DNA of 52,166 bases from JAWXUK01 sp044432725. Its GTDB lineage: Bacteria > Bacillota > Clostridia > Oscillospirales > Oscillospiraceae. The notes beneath the pieces are model-generated. The model saw only the letters and a list, made by a program, of their open reading frames with translations, made no database searches and was not told the DNA's origin. The stretch is taken from the NCBI GenBank assembly GCA_044432725.1, contig JAWXUL010000018.1, forward strand, positions 1 through 52,166, written 5' to 3'. Positions 15,229 through 24,597 of this stretch are shown here, piece by piece; the first letter of the stretch is position 1, and the number at the start of each line of letters is the position of its first letter. A program made the translations under genes and the position numbers.

Positions 15229-17081
15229 CACTGGGCTCTCTTTTTGATGGCATCGGTGGATTTCCTCTGGCAGCCATGCACAATGACATCGAACCAGTGT
15301 GGGCATCGGAGATTGAAAAGTTTCCCATTGAAGTGACAAAAGTACGGTTTCCAGAGATGGAACATTTTGGGGACATCACCAAGCTAAAAGGAAGCGAGCT
15401 ACCACCTGTAGATATTATCACTGGAGGTAGTCCTTGTCAAGACTTAAGCATTGCATCTGGCAATCGAAAAGGCTTGCAAGGGGAACGGTCTGGTCTTTTT
15501 ATGGATCAGGTACGCATTGTGAGGGAGATGAGAGAAAGTGATCGAGAACGAGGAAGAACAAATGAGTCTCTTCGACCAAGATTCATGGTCTGGGAAAACG
15601 TCCCCGGAGCATTCAGCAGTGCCGAGGGCGAAGATTTCAGGGCAGTCCTCGAAGAAATTGTCCGAATTGACCATCCCCAATGTCATGTGCCTCGATCTGA
15701 CACAGGGAAATGGGAATCTGCTGGGGCAATCGTACTGGGAGATGAATTCTCACTGGCTTGGTGCATTTTGGACGCTCAGGGTTTCGGAGTACCACAAAGA
15801 CGCAGAAGAATCTACCTTGTCGCAGATTTTGCAGGACTCAGCGCCCATGAAATATTATTTAAGCAAGAAAGCCTGTGCTGGGATTCTTCGGAGAGCGAAA
15901 GAACGTGGAAAAACCCTCCCACCTCAACTAGAGCAAGCACTGATCATCCAAGCCGAGGACGAATACGAAGTTTCCATGTAAATCAACGTCATGAAGTAAT
16001 AGAAACTCCTGAAATCACAGGTGCGTTGCTTGCCTCTCAAAATCAACAGATGCAAACTTTTATTACAGAGGAACCTCTTTATTGTGTCAATGATCAGGGT
16101 GGGCAACGGATGGATATTTATGACAACATGGTGGGAACCTTGAAGGCAAGCATGGGTGGAAATGTGCCTATGGTGTTAGGAAGTACCAAACCCAATGCTG
16201 AAATTTGCGAAGGAATTTCCCCCACACTCACAGCATCCTCTGGAACAGGAGGAGGAAACGCTCCCCTCTTGTTCGACAATCACAGACGTGACTGCAGATA
16301 TGATGGACCACTGGATGTGTCCCCAACTCTCATGCGACACTTAGGAACTGGAGGAAACAATTCTCCTTTACTCTTACGAAAAGCCATTGCTTATTCTTTG
16401 GATTCGAAAGAAAGCAATTCCATGAAATCACAAAATCCTTTTTCTGGATGCCGTGAAACTGAAGTGGCAAGAACCCTCGACACCAGCAATCCAGACCCCT
16501 CAAAAAATCAGGGTGGGATTGCTATTTTGGAAGAGCCTCAATCTTTTTGTATCGTAGGGAACGTGATCAACCGAAAAAATGAAAACGGTGGGAATGGCAT
16601 CGGATGTCAGGCTGAATTATCCTACACACTCACCAGTACGGATTGTCATGCAGTGCTATCTTATCAAGATGTGGTGGGTGCTTTGATGGCGAGGGATTGC
16701 AAAGGTGTGAATGACCGATATGTAGAACAAAACAAGTGTGTCATTGATGGTTGCTATCAAGATATAGTAGGTGCATTATGTTGTGGTGATGAAAAAGGAG
16801 TGAACAATCAGTATGTTACACAGGACAAGTGTGTGATAGATGAGCAGCTTCATCTCAGCAAAAAACTGATTCGCAGACTGACACCTTTGGAATGTGAACG
16901 GCTGCAAGGGTTTCCAGACTTCTGGACTGAAATCCCCAAATGCTCTGACTCAGCAAGATACAAGGCTCTGGGAAATTCTGTGGCCGTGCCTTGTGTAGAT
17001 TTTGTTCTTTGGGGTGTGGCACAGGTTTTGCGTAAGATGTACGCAGAACGAGAGGAAACAATAAAAACAAAAGGAGATTAG
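15222..17081 (+). CDS. DNA (cytosine-5) methyltransferase with an expanded variable region
   Basis: The protein has 619 residues. Motif I is in GSLFDGIGGF (residues 5-14), the catalytic Cys is C72 in GGSPCQDLS, ENVPG is at 125-129, and QRRRR at 192-196. The conserved end (RRLTPLECERLQGFP, LGNSVAVP) is near 545-600. Between them, at about 205-540, lies an unusually long target-recognition region with recurring GGN-type and VGAL-type segments, such as two copies of VGAL...KGVN..YV.Q.KCVID near residues 480-540. A longer variable region than usual suggests a changed or multiple target. No restriction enzyme gene is nearby, so it may protect the element during transfer. Confidence 0.93.
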   Translation: MLTLGSLFDGIGGFPLAAMHNDIEPVWASEIEKFPIEVTKVRFPEMEHFGDITKLKGSELPPVDIITGGSPCQDLSIASGNRKGLQGERSGLFMDQVRIVREMRESDRERGRTNESLRPRFMVWENVPGAFSSAEGEDFRAVLEEIVRIDHPQCHVPRSDTGKWESAGAIVLGDEFSLAWCILDAQGFGVPQRRRRIYLVADFAGLSAHEILFKQESLCWDSSESERTWKNPPTSTRASTDHPSRGRIRSFHVNQRHEVIETPEITGALLASQNQQMQTFITEEPLYCVNDQGGQRMDIYDNMVGTLKASMGGNVPMVLGSTKPNAEICEGISPTLTASSGTGGGNAPLLFDNHRRDCRYDGPLDVSPTLMRHLGTGGNNSPLLLRKAIAYSLDSKESNSMKSQNPFSGCRETEVARTLDTSNPDPSKNQGGIAILEEPQSFCIVGNVINRKNENGGNGIGCQAELSYTLTSTDCHAVLSYQDVVGALMARDCKGVNDRYVEQNKCVIDGCYQDIVGALCCGDEKGVNNQYVTQDKCVIDEQLHLSKKLIRRLTPLECERLQGFPDFWTEIPKCSDSARYKALGNSVAVPCVDFVLWGVAQVLRKMYAEREETIKTKGD

Positions 17082-17083
17082 AA

Positions 17084-17365
17084 ATGTATATTTACCCAGA
17101 CAACCTGACAGGAAAGGCGACTCTTTTTCTGTGGGCACTCCCAGATGTGGTGGTGATTGGTGTTGGAATGCTGATATCTGTGTTCGCTTTGACACAACTG
17201 AATTTCATGATACCAATTGTCCTCACAGCAACCTACGCATTTCTTTCCATTCGATTTGATGATACCTGTATTTTGGATTTTCTGAAATATGCCTCGGCAT
17301 TTTTATTCCGAAAACCACAGACTTATCGTTGGAAACCCACAGCACAAGAGGACTCGGAAGATTAA
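17084..17365 (+). CDS. VirB3-like membrane protein
   Basis: This 93-residue protein begins MYIYPDNLTGKATLFLW, with two membrane helices (about residues 18-38 and 42-58), a short basic segment and an acidic tail. This size, the two helices and the location two genes before VirB4 match VirB3/PrgI-like proteins of clostridial conjugative elements. VirB3 proteins bind the VirB4 ATPase at the membrane. It starts 2 bases after the methyltransferase stop, with AGGAG upstream. Confidence 0.72.
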   Translation: MYIYPDNLTGKATLFLWALPDVVVIGVGMLISVFALTQLNFMIPIVLTATYAFLSIRFDDTCILDFLKYASAFLFRKPQTYRWKPTAQEDSED

Positions 17366-17386
17366 TAAAAGAAAGGATTTGAGAAA

Positions 17387-18018
17387 ATGGGAAAAGGAAA
17401 AGAAGTCCCCAGCACTCGACAACTTCTGGGGATTAAAAAAATCACAGACCAGAGCCTCGTGACAGAAAAAGGAGAACTGGTGTTTTTTATGCTGAAACCA
17501 ACCAACATTTCTGTACTGTCTGATAGCAACGTGTCTGGCAGAATTTACGCACTGATGAATGTGCTAAAAGGTCTGCCCGAACTAGAAATGCTATGCCTGA
17601 ACTCTCGTGAAAACTTTGAAGAAGATTGAAATTTTTTGGCTACCTGAAAAAGCGAATGGATCAGGAAGAAAATCCTGTGAGACCTGAACTTCTGGAATAC
17701 GATGGAAAGACATAAGACCGAATGCAAGTGGATTTCATTTTTTTTGCAACGGCAAATGAATTTTTAATTGTGAGACCTTTGAAAGATGAAAAAGAATCTG
17801 AGGTGCAACAATTTCTCTTACGGATTGAAAAATCACTGAAAGACCAAGGCTTTATCTGTAATAAAGCAGATAGCAACGACATCAAACGCATCTTAGGTGT
17901 GTACTTCGAGCAAAATGTCACTCAAGAGGAGGTGAATTGCCGTCAGGCAAGAGATACCACCCTGGGGTGCAAATACGAAGATTTTGATGGAGAGCGTTGG
18001 GTTGTTTTTAATGATTAA
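17387..18018 (+). pseudogene. Conserved VirB4-adjacent protein, broken by a frameshift and a stop
   Basis: The 5' part (17387-17629) begins MGKGKEVPSTRQLLGIKKI and stops. In the -1 frame the protein resumes (KKRMDQEENPVRPELLEYDGK) and meets an in-frame TAA at 17713-17715, then continues (DRMQVDFIFFATANEF) to 18018. The joined parts resemble a roughly 210-residue protein that often lies just before VirB4 in related elements, whose job is not known. One lost base near 17625 and one TTA-to-TAA change would explain the break. The 3' part could be made separately from ATG 17722. Two lesions make real decay more likely than error. Confidence 0.72.
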
Positions 18019-18051
18019 CCTGATTCTCTTTGCAAAAAGAAAGGAAAATGT

Positions 18052-20147
18052 ATGGCACGAAAAATAAACAGTAAACCTCGCTACGAATCCATGCCCCCCA
18101 GGGGGTCCTCTCTTGCCTCTTCGAGGCAATTCACCTTAAACACCAAAGACTTCATGGATATGATTTCCCCTAGCACCATCAAATTTGAGATAGACCACTA
18201 CATCGTTGGGAACACTTTTCGTTGTATTTGGTGCATTCGAGAATATCCCACGGCAACAGATGAGCAGGCAATCCTCCGTCACTTAGGTGAAAAAGATGGT
18301 GTGACTTTGAAAATATATACTCGGCAAGTAACACCAGCCGAAGAAAAACGCATCATCCACAATGCCACAAATAAAAACCGTATGGATTCTAACAATGCAA
18401 ATGACCTTCAACAGACTGTGACTGCAAACAGCAACCTACAAGATGTGGTGACTTTGGTCTCTACCATGCATCGAAATCGTGAACCACTTCTCCATTGTGC
18501 TATTTTCGTAGAANNNNNNNNNNNNNNNNNNNNNNNNNNNNNNNNNNNNNNNNNNNNNNNNNNNNNNNNNNNNNNNNNNNNNNNNNNNNNNNNNNNNNNN
18601 NNNNNNNNNNNNNCAATGCAAATGACCTTCAACAGACTGTGACTGCAAACAGCAACCTACAAGATGTGGTGACTTTGGTCTCTACCATGCATCGAAATCG
18701 TGAACCACTTCTCCATTGTGCTATTTTCGTAGAATTGGTAGCAAGTGACATGGATAACCTGAAATTACTTCAAACAGATGTGCTGACAGAGCTTGTCCGT
18801 TCCAAACTAAATGTGGATCGTTTGATGTTGCGACAGCAAGAGGGCTTTCTTTCTGTAGGTCCTTCAGGTTACAATAAATTCTTCACTCAATTTGAACGAG
18901 TGTTGCCAGCCTCTTCTGTGGCAAATTTGTTTCCCTTCAACTATTCTGGGAAAACCGATGCCAACGGGTTTTATTTGGGGCGTGACAAATTCGGAAGTAA
19001 TGTGATTGTGGACTTCGACAAACGTGCCGATGACAAAACAAATGCCAACATTCTGATTCTTGGGAACTCTGGTCAGGGGAAGAGTTATCTCATGAAATTG
19101 ATTTTGTGTAATGTTTTGGAGTCAGGCAAGTCTGTAATCTGCTTAGATCCAGAGATGGAATATCTTGAACTTGCCCAAAATTTAGAAGGTTGTTTCATTG
19201 ATTTAATGTCTGGGGAATACATGATAAATCCCCTAGAGCCGAAAACATGGGATGAAGGTGAGGACTTAGATGATGGCGAAGCAGCCCCTATTACCTTTCA
19301 AGCACGAACCAAAATCTCTCAGCACATCAGCTTTCTAAAAGACTTCTTTCGTACCTACAAAGATTTCACTGATGGTCAAATTGACACCATAGAGATTATG
19401 TTAGGAAAACTGTACAAAGCATTCGGCATCACAGATCAGACCAACTTCCGCCGAATGTCCCCAACGGATTACCCTATTTTGTCTGACCTCTATTCGCTCA
19501 TGGAGTATGAATACGAAAACTACAACAAAGAAAAGAATCAACTGTACACCCAAGAAATGCTACAAGAAATTTTGTTGGGATTGCACTCCATGTGTAAGGG
19601 AGCAGAGAGTAAGTTTTTTGACGGACACACCAACATCACCTCCAGCCGATTCATTGTGTTTGGGGTGAAAGGTCTGTTACAGGCATCTAAAAATGTAAAA
19701 AATGCCTTGCTCTTCAATATTCTCTCTTTTATGTCTGACAAACTTCTCACCGAGGGAAACACCGCTGCCAGCATCGATGAACTCTATCTCTTTTTGACCA
19801 ACCTGACCGCCATTGAATATATTCGGAATTTCATGAAACGTGTTCGTAAAAAAGAATCTGCTGTGATTTTGGCAAGTCAGAACTTGGAGGACTTCAACAT
19901 TGATGGGATTCGTGAATTGACCAAACCTCTTTTCTCCATTCCTACTCATGCCTTTTTGTTCAATGCTGGGAACATCGACAAGCGATTTTACATTGACTCC
20001 CTTCAACTGGAAGAGTCAGAATACAATCTGATAAAATTCCCTCAACGTGGTGTTTGTCTTTATAAATGTGGGAACGAACGGTATAACTTAGCCGTTCATG
20101 CTCCACCTTACAAAGAAAAATTATTTGGAACAGCAGGAGGACGATGA
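18052..20147 (+). CDS. virB4: VirB4-type conjugation ATPase (interrupted by an assembly gap)
   Basis: This is the energising ATPase of the type IV secretion system. The N-terminal half runs 18052-18513. The reading frame continues at 18735 after the 121-bp duplicate is collapsed, giving a protein of about 624 residues. Walker A is GNSGQGKSY (near residue 264 of the collapsed protein), followed by SVICLDPEMEYLEL. A later hydrophobic strand with DELYLFLTN and the segment VILASQNLEDF fit the VirB4 C-terminal domain. RBS GAAAGGAA lies upstream. The stop overlaps the next gene. The duplicated 121 bp is probably the only assembly fault; the frame is consistent across it. Confidence 0.9.
18393..18513 (+). 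repeat. Left copy of a 121-bp exact repeat flanking the N-run
   Basis: The sequence from CAATGCAAATGACC to TTTTCGTAGAA recurs exactly at 18614-18734. An exact repeat of odd length abutting a fixed-length gap is the mark of two contigs that overlap by one k-mer. Confidence 0.97.
18514..18613. other. Assembly gap of exactly 100 N
   Basis: One hundred ambiguous bases, the conventional length for a gap of unknown size. It lies inside virB4 and probably hides no sequence. Confidence 0.99.
18614..18734 (+). repeat. Right copy of the 121-bp exact repeat
   Basis: Identical to 18393-18513. Removing one copy and the N-run restores an unbroken VirB4 reading frame. Confidence 0.97.
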
Positions 20148-20605
20148 TGAACGATATGAAAAATTTAGCCTCAAAAACAAAAAAAGAGTTGCTCTCGGAT
20201 TTACTCCTTTGTATCACCTACGAGAAAGACCGTGAAAATGATTTGCTGTGTATGACAGAGCAATACCAACTCTATCCTGAAAAGCGAAAAGAACTGGAAG
20301 AAACCATGTTGGAACTTCTTCAGGGTAACCCCTATGAAAATCCCTATCTATCCTACTATTACTACGGACAAAATCACATCATGCAATTGGATGACATTCT
20401 CACTGGTTTTGCTGAAGAGATGGACTACACCAAAACCCCGAAACTGGCTCTTGAAAATGTGATTGTGCAAATCAGCGAACTCCATGATAAATGTTATGGT
20501 GAACTGATTGACAACTGGCGAAGTCCTAAGCTAGAAACCTATCTCCTTGCAGTAGCTGATTTTGCAGAAGCGAGTCTTATTTTGGAAAGCAATAAGAGGT
20601 GGTAG
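20144..20605 (+). CDS. Hypothetical helical protein after VirB4
   Basis: This 153-residue, acidic, helical protein has no membrane segment or known motif. It has two ATG codons at 20144 and 20147 after CAGGAGG, and the start overlaps the VirB4 stop. A Tyr-rich segment (YENPYLSYYYYGQNHIMQ) is near residue 65. It ends just before the amidoligase gene. The tight coupling to VirB4 suggests a transfer role, but the sequence gives none. Confidence 0.6.
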   Translation: MMNDMKNLASKTKKELLSDLLLCITYEKDRENDLLCMTEQYQLYPEKRKELEETMLELLQGNPYENPYLSYYYYGQNHIMQLDDILTGFAEEMDYTKTPKLALENVIVQISELHDKCYGELIDNWRSPKLETYLLAVADFAEASLILESNKRW

Positions 20606-20607
20606 GT

Positions 20608-21672
20608 ATGGATCTACGAGATCAAACCTTTGGTATTGAAATTGAGATGACTGGTATGACTCGCTATAGTGCTTGTAAAGTGATTGCAGATTATCTGGGT
20701 ACAGATGTGATAGAGTACGGTGGTAACTATGACGAGTATCATGCCAAGGATAGTCAGAACAGAATCTGGAAATGCGTTTATGATTCCAGTATTTTTGCAG
20801 AACGTGTGGAAGATGGAGTGAGAAGTCCTGTACGAAGTAGTGGTAGTGAGGAACGAAATTATAAGGTGGAATTGGTGAGTCCCATTTGTACCTATGAAGA
20901 TATTGATTTGGTACAGGACTTCGTGAAAGCCTTGCGATGCGAGGGTGCTATCGTCAATTCTTCCACAGGCATTCACGTCCACATAGGTGCAAAGGATTTC
21001 TCTCCCCAACAGGTACGAAACCTTGTCAATATTGTAGCAGCCAAAGAAGATTTGATTTATCAGGCTCTGAAAGTGGATGCCAGACGTGAATCCCAATACT
21101 GTAAAAAGACGGATGAAGATTTTCTGAAAAAGCTAAACAAAAGCAAACCCACCACCAAAAGTGACTTACAAGACCTCTGGTACAATGGGCAAGATGGCAG
21201 CAGAACCCATTACCATGGCTCTCGGTATCGTTGTTTGAATCTTCATTCTTACTTCCAAAAAGAAACGGTGGAATTTCGTGCCTTTAATTCTGAACTGAAT
21301 CCAGAAAAAATCAAGGCATACATTCAGTTTTGTATGTCCTTGACCGCTCTGGCACAAAATCAGAAGTCAGCCAGTCCCATCAAATCCAAACCAGAGAATG
21401 AGAAGTATGCGTTCCGATGTTTTTTACTTCGGTTAGGAATGATTGGGGAAGAATTCAAATCCACTCGAAAACATCTCCTCAGTCATTTGGAAGGAAATGG
21501 GGCGTGGAAAAATCCAGAGCAAGCACAGGCTCAAAAGGAGCGTCTTAGGGCAAAACGAGATAAAGAAATGACACAGCAAGAAAATCAAGGGCAAGAGGAA
21601 CAAGCCCAAGAAGAACAGGAACAAGATGACCAGACTTCAGAGATGGAGTCTGGTTTTTCTATGACCATGTAA
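20608..21672 (+). CDS. Amidoligase-family enzyme
   Basis: This 354-residue protein matches the amidoligase_2 group: FGIEIEMTG (residues 8-16, metal-binding Glu), later IHVHIGAKDF, and VEFRAFNSEL. The fold is that of glutamine synthetase-like ATP-using ligases that join amino groups to carboxylates. Iyer and colleagues described these near gamma-glutamylcyclotransferase-like genes in bacteria and phages. Such a neighbour is present here. The last 70 residues are a Glu/Gln-rich, probably coiled, tail. The start at 20608 follows AGAGGTGG; a GTG at 20599 is also possible. The substrate is unknown; peptidoglycan or peptides are candidates. Confidence 0.8.
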   Translation: MDLRDQTFGIEIEMTGMTRYSACKVIADYLGTDVIEYGGNYDEYHAKDSQNRIWKCVYDSSIFAERVEDGVRSPVRSSGSEERNYKVELVSPICTYEDIDLVQDFVKALRCEGAIVNSSTGIHVHIGAKDFSPQQVRNLVNIVAAKEDLIYQALKVDARRESQYCKKTDEDFLKKLNKSKPTTKSDLQDLWYNGQDGSRTHYHGSRYRCLNLHSYFQKETVEFRAFNSELNPEKIKAYIQFCMSLTALAQNQKSASPIKSKPENEKYAFRCFLLRLGMIGEEFKSTRKHLLSHLEGNGAWKNPEQAQAQKERLRAKRDKEMTQQENQGQEEQAQEEQEQDDQTSEMESGFSMTM

Positions 21673-21686
21673 AAAAGGAGAATTGT

Positions 21687-22313
21687 ATGGCAAAAAATGA
21701 ACCCACAAAAAAACCAGACCAACATCGAGATTCAAACCCTCCATGGAAACGAGATTTTTCTCTTCCCTCCAAACAGTACATCGCTTACGGCAGTAACCTG
21801 AATGTGGAACAGATGAAATTTCGTTGTCCCTCTGCCACTATCACTGGGAATTCTGAAATCAAAGATTTTGAATTGGTGTTTCGTGGATCAAAAACAGGAA
21901 GCTATCTCACCATTGAACCCAAAGAAGGTTCTGTAGTACCTGTGGTGATTTGGGACATCAAACCTGATGACGAAAAAGCCTTAGACCGTTACGAGGGCTA
22001 CCCCAGTTTTTATGGCAAAGAGGATATGACGGTTTCCGTCAACGGCACAGAAATGACAGCAATGGTGTACACCATGCCAACCCATCATCAGCATGGAATC
22101 CCCACATCGAATTATGTGAATACGGTAGCAGAGGGTTATGTAACAGCTGGGTTTGACTTGGATATTTTGAAAGAAGCCGTTCAAAGTGCAGAACTAAAAA
22201 CCCTTGCACAAGAAGAACTTCAAAAAGAAAATCAAGAACAAATCTACGAAGAACATCAGATAGAAAGTATGACAGGGGAGGAAGAACTCCCTTTTCAGAT
22301 GAGGTTTGATTGA
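21687..22313 (+). CDS. Gamma-glutamylcyclotransferase (AIG2-like) protein
   Basis: This 208-residue protein has the GGCT fold signature YIAYGSNL (residues 29-36), the central VVIWDIKPDDEKALDRYEGYP with the expected catalytic Glu in YEGYP, and a C-terminal acidic tail. The family cyclises gamma-glutamyl amines or removes such links. It follows the amidoligase gene by 14 bases (ATG after AAAAAAGGAG), so the two likely make and break the same linkage. A soluble cytoplasmic protein by sequence. Confidence 0.8.
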   Translation: MAKNEPTKKPDQHRDSNPPWKRDFSLPSKQYIAYGSNLNVEQMKFRCPSATITGNSEIKDFELVFRGSKTGSYLTIEPKEGSVVPVVIWDIKPDDEKALDRYEGYPSFYGKEDMTVSVNGTEMTAMVYTMPTHHQHGIPTSNYVNTVAEGYVTAGFDLDILKEAVQSAELKTLAQEELQKENQEQIYEEHQIESMTGEEELPFQMRFD

Positions 22314-23371
22314 TGGCTTTACCAGCAGTGGCAGCGAAACTGGGTGTAGCTTTATTGGGGAACACCAAAGAAGGCAAAAATGTAATGAAAGGCATGGTGA
22401 TTGCGATAGCTAGTCCGTTTTTAATTGTTGTGGTTGTGATTTGTAGTATTTTTTCCAGTACCCAAAGTCACAATGATGACATTGTAGCACTGGTTTTTAG
22501 TGGGGGAAGTTTATCCTCAGAATACCCTCCAGAGTATGCCGATGAAATTGTTGCGATACAAAGTAAATTTTCTGAAATAGATGATTTGATAGACGAACTT
22601 GAGGTGGAGTTTTTAGATGCCATGCAACTGAAGGCATACCTCTTCGCTCTTTATTTTGGAGAGTCTAGTTCTGTGGATGTGGATGAATTTGTAAATCACT
22701 TCATTGTAGCCACTCGCACCATCGAAGAAACAGAGGACGAGGAGGGCGAGCCACAGTTCACACTGACCTACGGAGAATCTGCCGTCACAGATATGAGCAT
22801 TGTGTATCAAAGTATTCTGGATAAAACAGGTCACGAGGTCACAGAGATTCAAAAACAAAATGCTTTGGAAATTTATTATCGTGTGAAATACGGTGTGGTT
22901 GCTCCCACTTATGGTGATTCCTTTGATGATTTTATTTCAGGATTACCAACCACCAATATGCCCTTTGTGGGTTTGAATGGTTTCGTAGAACCTGTTGCTG
23001 ATTGGAGAAATGCAGTGTCAAGTGAGTACGGCTATCGAATCCATCCCATCACTGGTCTGCAAAATCTTCACTCAGGCATCGACATCGCCAAGCCAGCTGG
23101 GACTCCCATTTATTCTGTTCTGGATGGTGTGGTGACTACGGTCCGATACGGCACCACTGGGTATGGTTACTATGTGATGGTGGATCACGGTGGTGGTTTT
23201 GTCACTTTGTATGCTCATTGTTCTGCAATTATGGTATCTCAAGGACAAACCGTATCAGCTGGCACGAAGATTGCTGAGGTGGGAACCACTGGATCATCCA
23301 CAGGAAACCACTTACACTTTGAAACAAGAGTCAACGGCAGTACGGTAGAACCTCGCACCTATCTGCCTTAA
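22313..23371 (+). CDS. M23 metallopeptidase, membrane-anchored (VirB1-like wall hydrolase)
   Basis: This 352-residue protein has an N-terminal helix (about residues 26-46), a polar stretch, and a C-terminal M23 domain with YGYRIHPITGLQNLHSGIDIA, where H253 and D257 bind zinc, and HLHFE with H333/H335. M23 enzymes cut peptide cross-links. In a conjugative operon it would open the wall for the transfer machine. The ATG at 22313 overlaps the GGCT stop. The position next to the amidoligase and GGCT pair suggests that these three act together on cell wall peptides. Confidence 0.87.
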   Translation: MALPAVAAKLGVALLGNTKEGKNVMKGMVIAIASPFLIVVVVICSIFSSTQSHNDDIVALVFSGGSLSSEYPPEYADEIVAIQSKFSEIDDLIDELEVEFLDAMQLKAYLFALYFGESSSVDVDEFVNHFIVATRTIEETEDEEGEPQFTLTYGESAVTDMSIVYQSILDKTGHEVTEIQKQNALEIYYRVKYGVVAPTYGDSFDDFISGLPTTNMPFVGLNGFVEPVADWRNAVSSEYGYRIHPITGLQNLHSGIDIAKPAGTPIYSVLDGVVTTVRYGTTGYGYYVMVDHGGGFVTLYAHCSAIMVSQGQTVSAGTKIAEVGTTGSSTGNHLHFETRVNGSTVEPRTYLP

Positions 23372-23391
23372 AAATGTTAGGAGAACTATTT

Positions 23392-24585
23392 ATGTCAAAA
23401 GAATTTAACGAAAAAGAACAACTGATTATTCAGGCTTGCCAGAGCAATCACTGGCTGTCTGATTGGGCAGAATACCCTGCCTACGATTATGACTACGGAT
23501 TTCGTGAAGTGGAATCCCTAGAAGAACTCAAAGAGGTGTTCCTAGAAGGCAACTGGTCGATTCGCTCTGGTGTGATTTTTGGAGATCTCGCCTTTGTACA
23601 ACAGGTCAACGGAGGGGATGAATGGCTCACCATGAAGCAAGAAGAAGGTCGGTACAAAGTGTTTGAATCCATCTCATTCCAAGTGACCTTTCAAAATCGT
23701 GGTGAGCAAGGCTTTATGGATTACCTGAAAAAATTGCAAGGGGAAACAGTGGATCAATACTGGGGGCGAGAACCCGAACCTGTGCAAGAACAAAGCCAAG
23801 TCCAAGACCCTATGGACAAATACTGTGAATGCGTAGAGGTGAGTGAAAAAATCTACGGTTGTGACTACTACGCAGACCAGAATCTCACAGCCGAGGACTT
23901 CGTGGTCACAGAGGTGGAAAGTCGTGAGGGGCTACAAAAATTCTTCCAAGAAACCCAAGGCACCCTTGGAACCATGGCTCTCCATGGAGATTTGCTCTTC
24001 CTCAAAGAAGAAGCAGAGCAAGATAAATGGCTGGCACTCACCAAAGAGGAAGGTCAGTTTCAATCAGCCTACAGCTATCCCATGAAAGAACTGGCAGAAA
24101 CTGTAGAAAGTTTTGATGCAGTGATGGATGAGATTCAGCAACTTTCCCATGAGATGTGTCAAGACGATGACCAGCCTCGTCAAGCTGGCGAAACCCAAAC
24201 AGAAGAAACCCCCACTATCTCTGTGTTAAAAGTGGAGGTAGGGAAAGAACCCTATGTCAAAGAGATTGGCAATGACCTTCGCTCCCTTCAGAAAGAAGTG
24301 GGTGGACTGATTCAGGTGGTACTCCTCGAAGATGACATGGAAGGTCCTCAAATGGTCGTCAATGAGGAAGGCAAAATCAATGGCATGGCTATGAATCGCC
24401 GAATGCCTCACGACATTGTGTGTGGTGATTTTTTCATCTGCCAAAGCGATGAGGAGGGGGAATTTATTTCCCTCACCCCTGAGAAAGTACAGGAATACAC
24501 AGAAATGTTTCAGGAGATTCCAGAATTTTCTGACCACGAACCTGATGCAGAACCCCGTGTAACCATTATGGGATTTAATTTTTAA
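23392..24585 (+). CDS. Tandem-repeat protein with a DUF3846-type C-terminus
   Basis: This 397-residue protein contains two related blocks. Residues about 30-100 have the pattern WSIRSGVIFGDLAFVQQVNGGDEWLTMKQEEG, here split by a few residues. Residues about 165-235 have TLGTMALHGDLLFLKEEAE and WLALTKEEG. This is an internal duplication. The C-terminal region (from about 285) matches the DUF3846 type that occurs in phage and mobile-element proteins (IQVVLLEDDMEG, MAMNRRMPHDIVCGDFF). The start at 23392 has TTAGGAG upstream; the ATG at 23374 lies inside a poor context. Function unknown. Confidence 0.65.
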   Translation: MSKEFNEKEQLIIQACQSNHWLSDWAEYPAYDYDYGFREVESLEELKEVFLEGNWSIRSGVIFGDLAFVQQVNGGDEWLTMKQEEGRYKVFESISFQVTFQNRGEQGFMDYLKKLQGETVDQYWGREPEPVQEQSQVQDPMDKYCECVEVSEKIYGCDYYADQNLTAEDFVVTEVESREGLQKFFQETQGTLGTMALHGDLLFLKEEAEQDKWLALTKEEGQFQSAYSYPMKELAETVESFDAVMDEIQQLSHEMCQDDDQPRQAGETQTEETPTISVLKVEVGKEPYVKEIGNDLRSLQKEVGGLIQVVLLEDDMEGPQMVVNEEGKINGMAMNRRMPHDIVCGDFFICQSDEEGEFISLTPEKVQEYTEMFQEIPEFSDHEPDAEPRVTIMGFNF

Positions 24586-24597
24586 GGAGAAATGTAT

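Noticed and set aside
15538..15981. Overlapping frame inside the methyltransferase gene
   Set aside because: It is an alternative frame of a well-supported enzyme, with no independent start signals.
18495..18613. Proteins with runs of unknown residues across the N-gap
   Set aside because: They are artefacts of translating the gap; the real protein is the collapsed VirB4.
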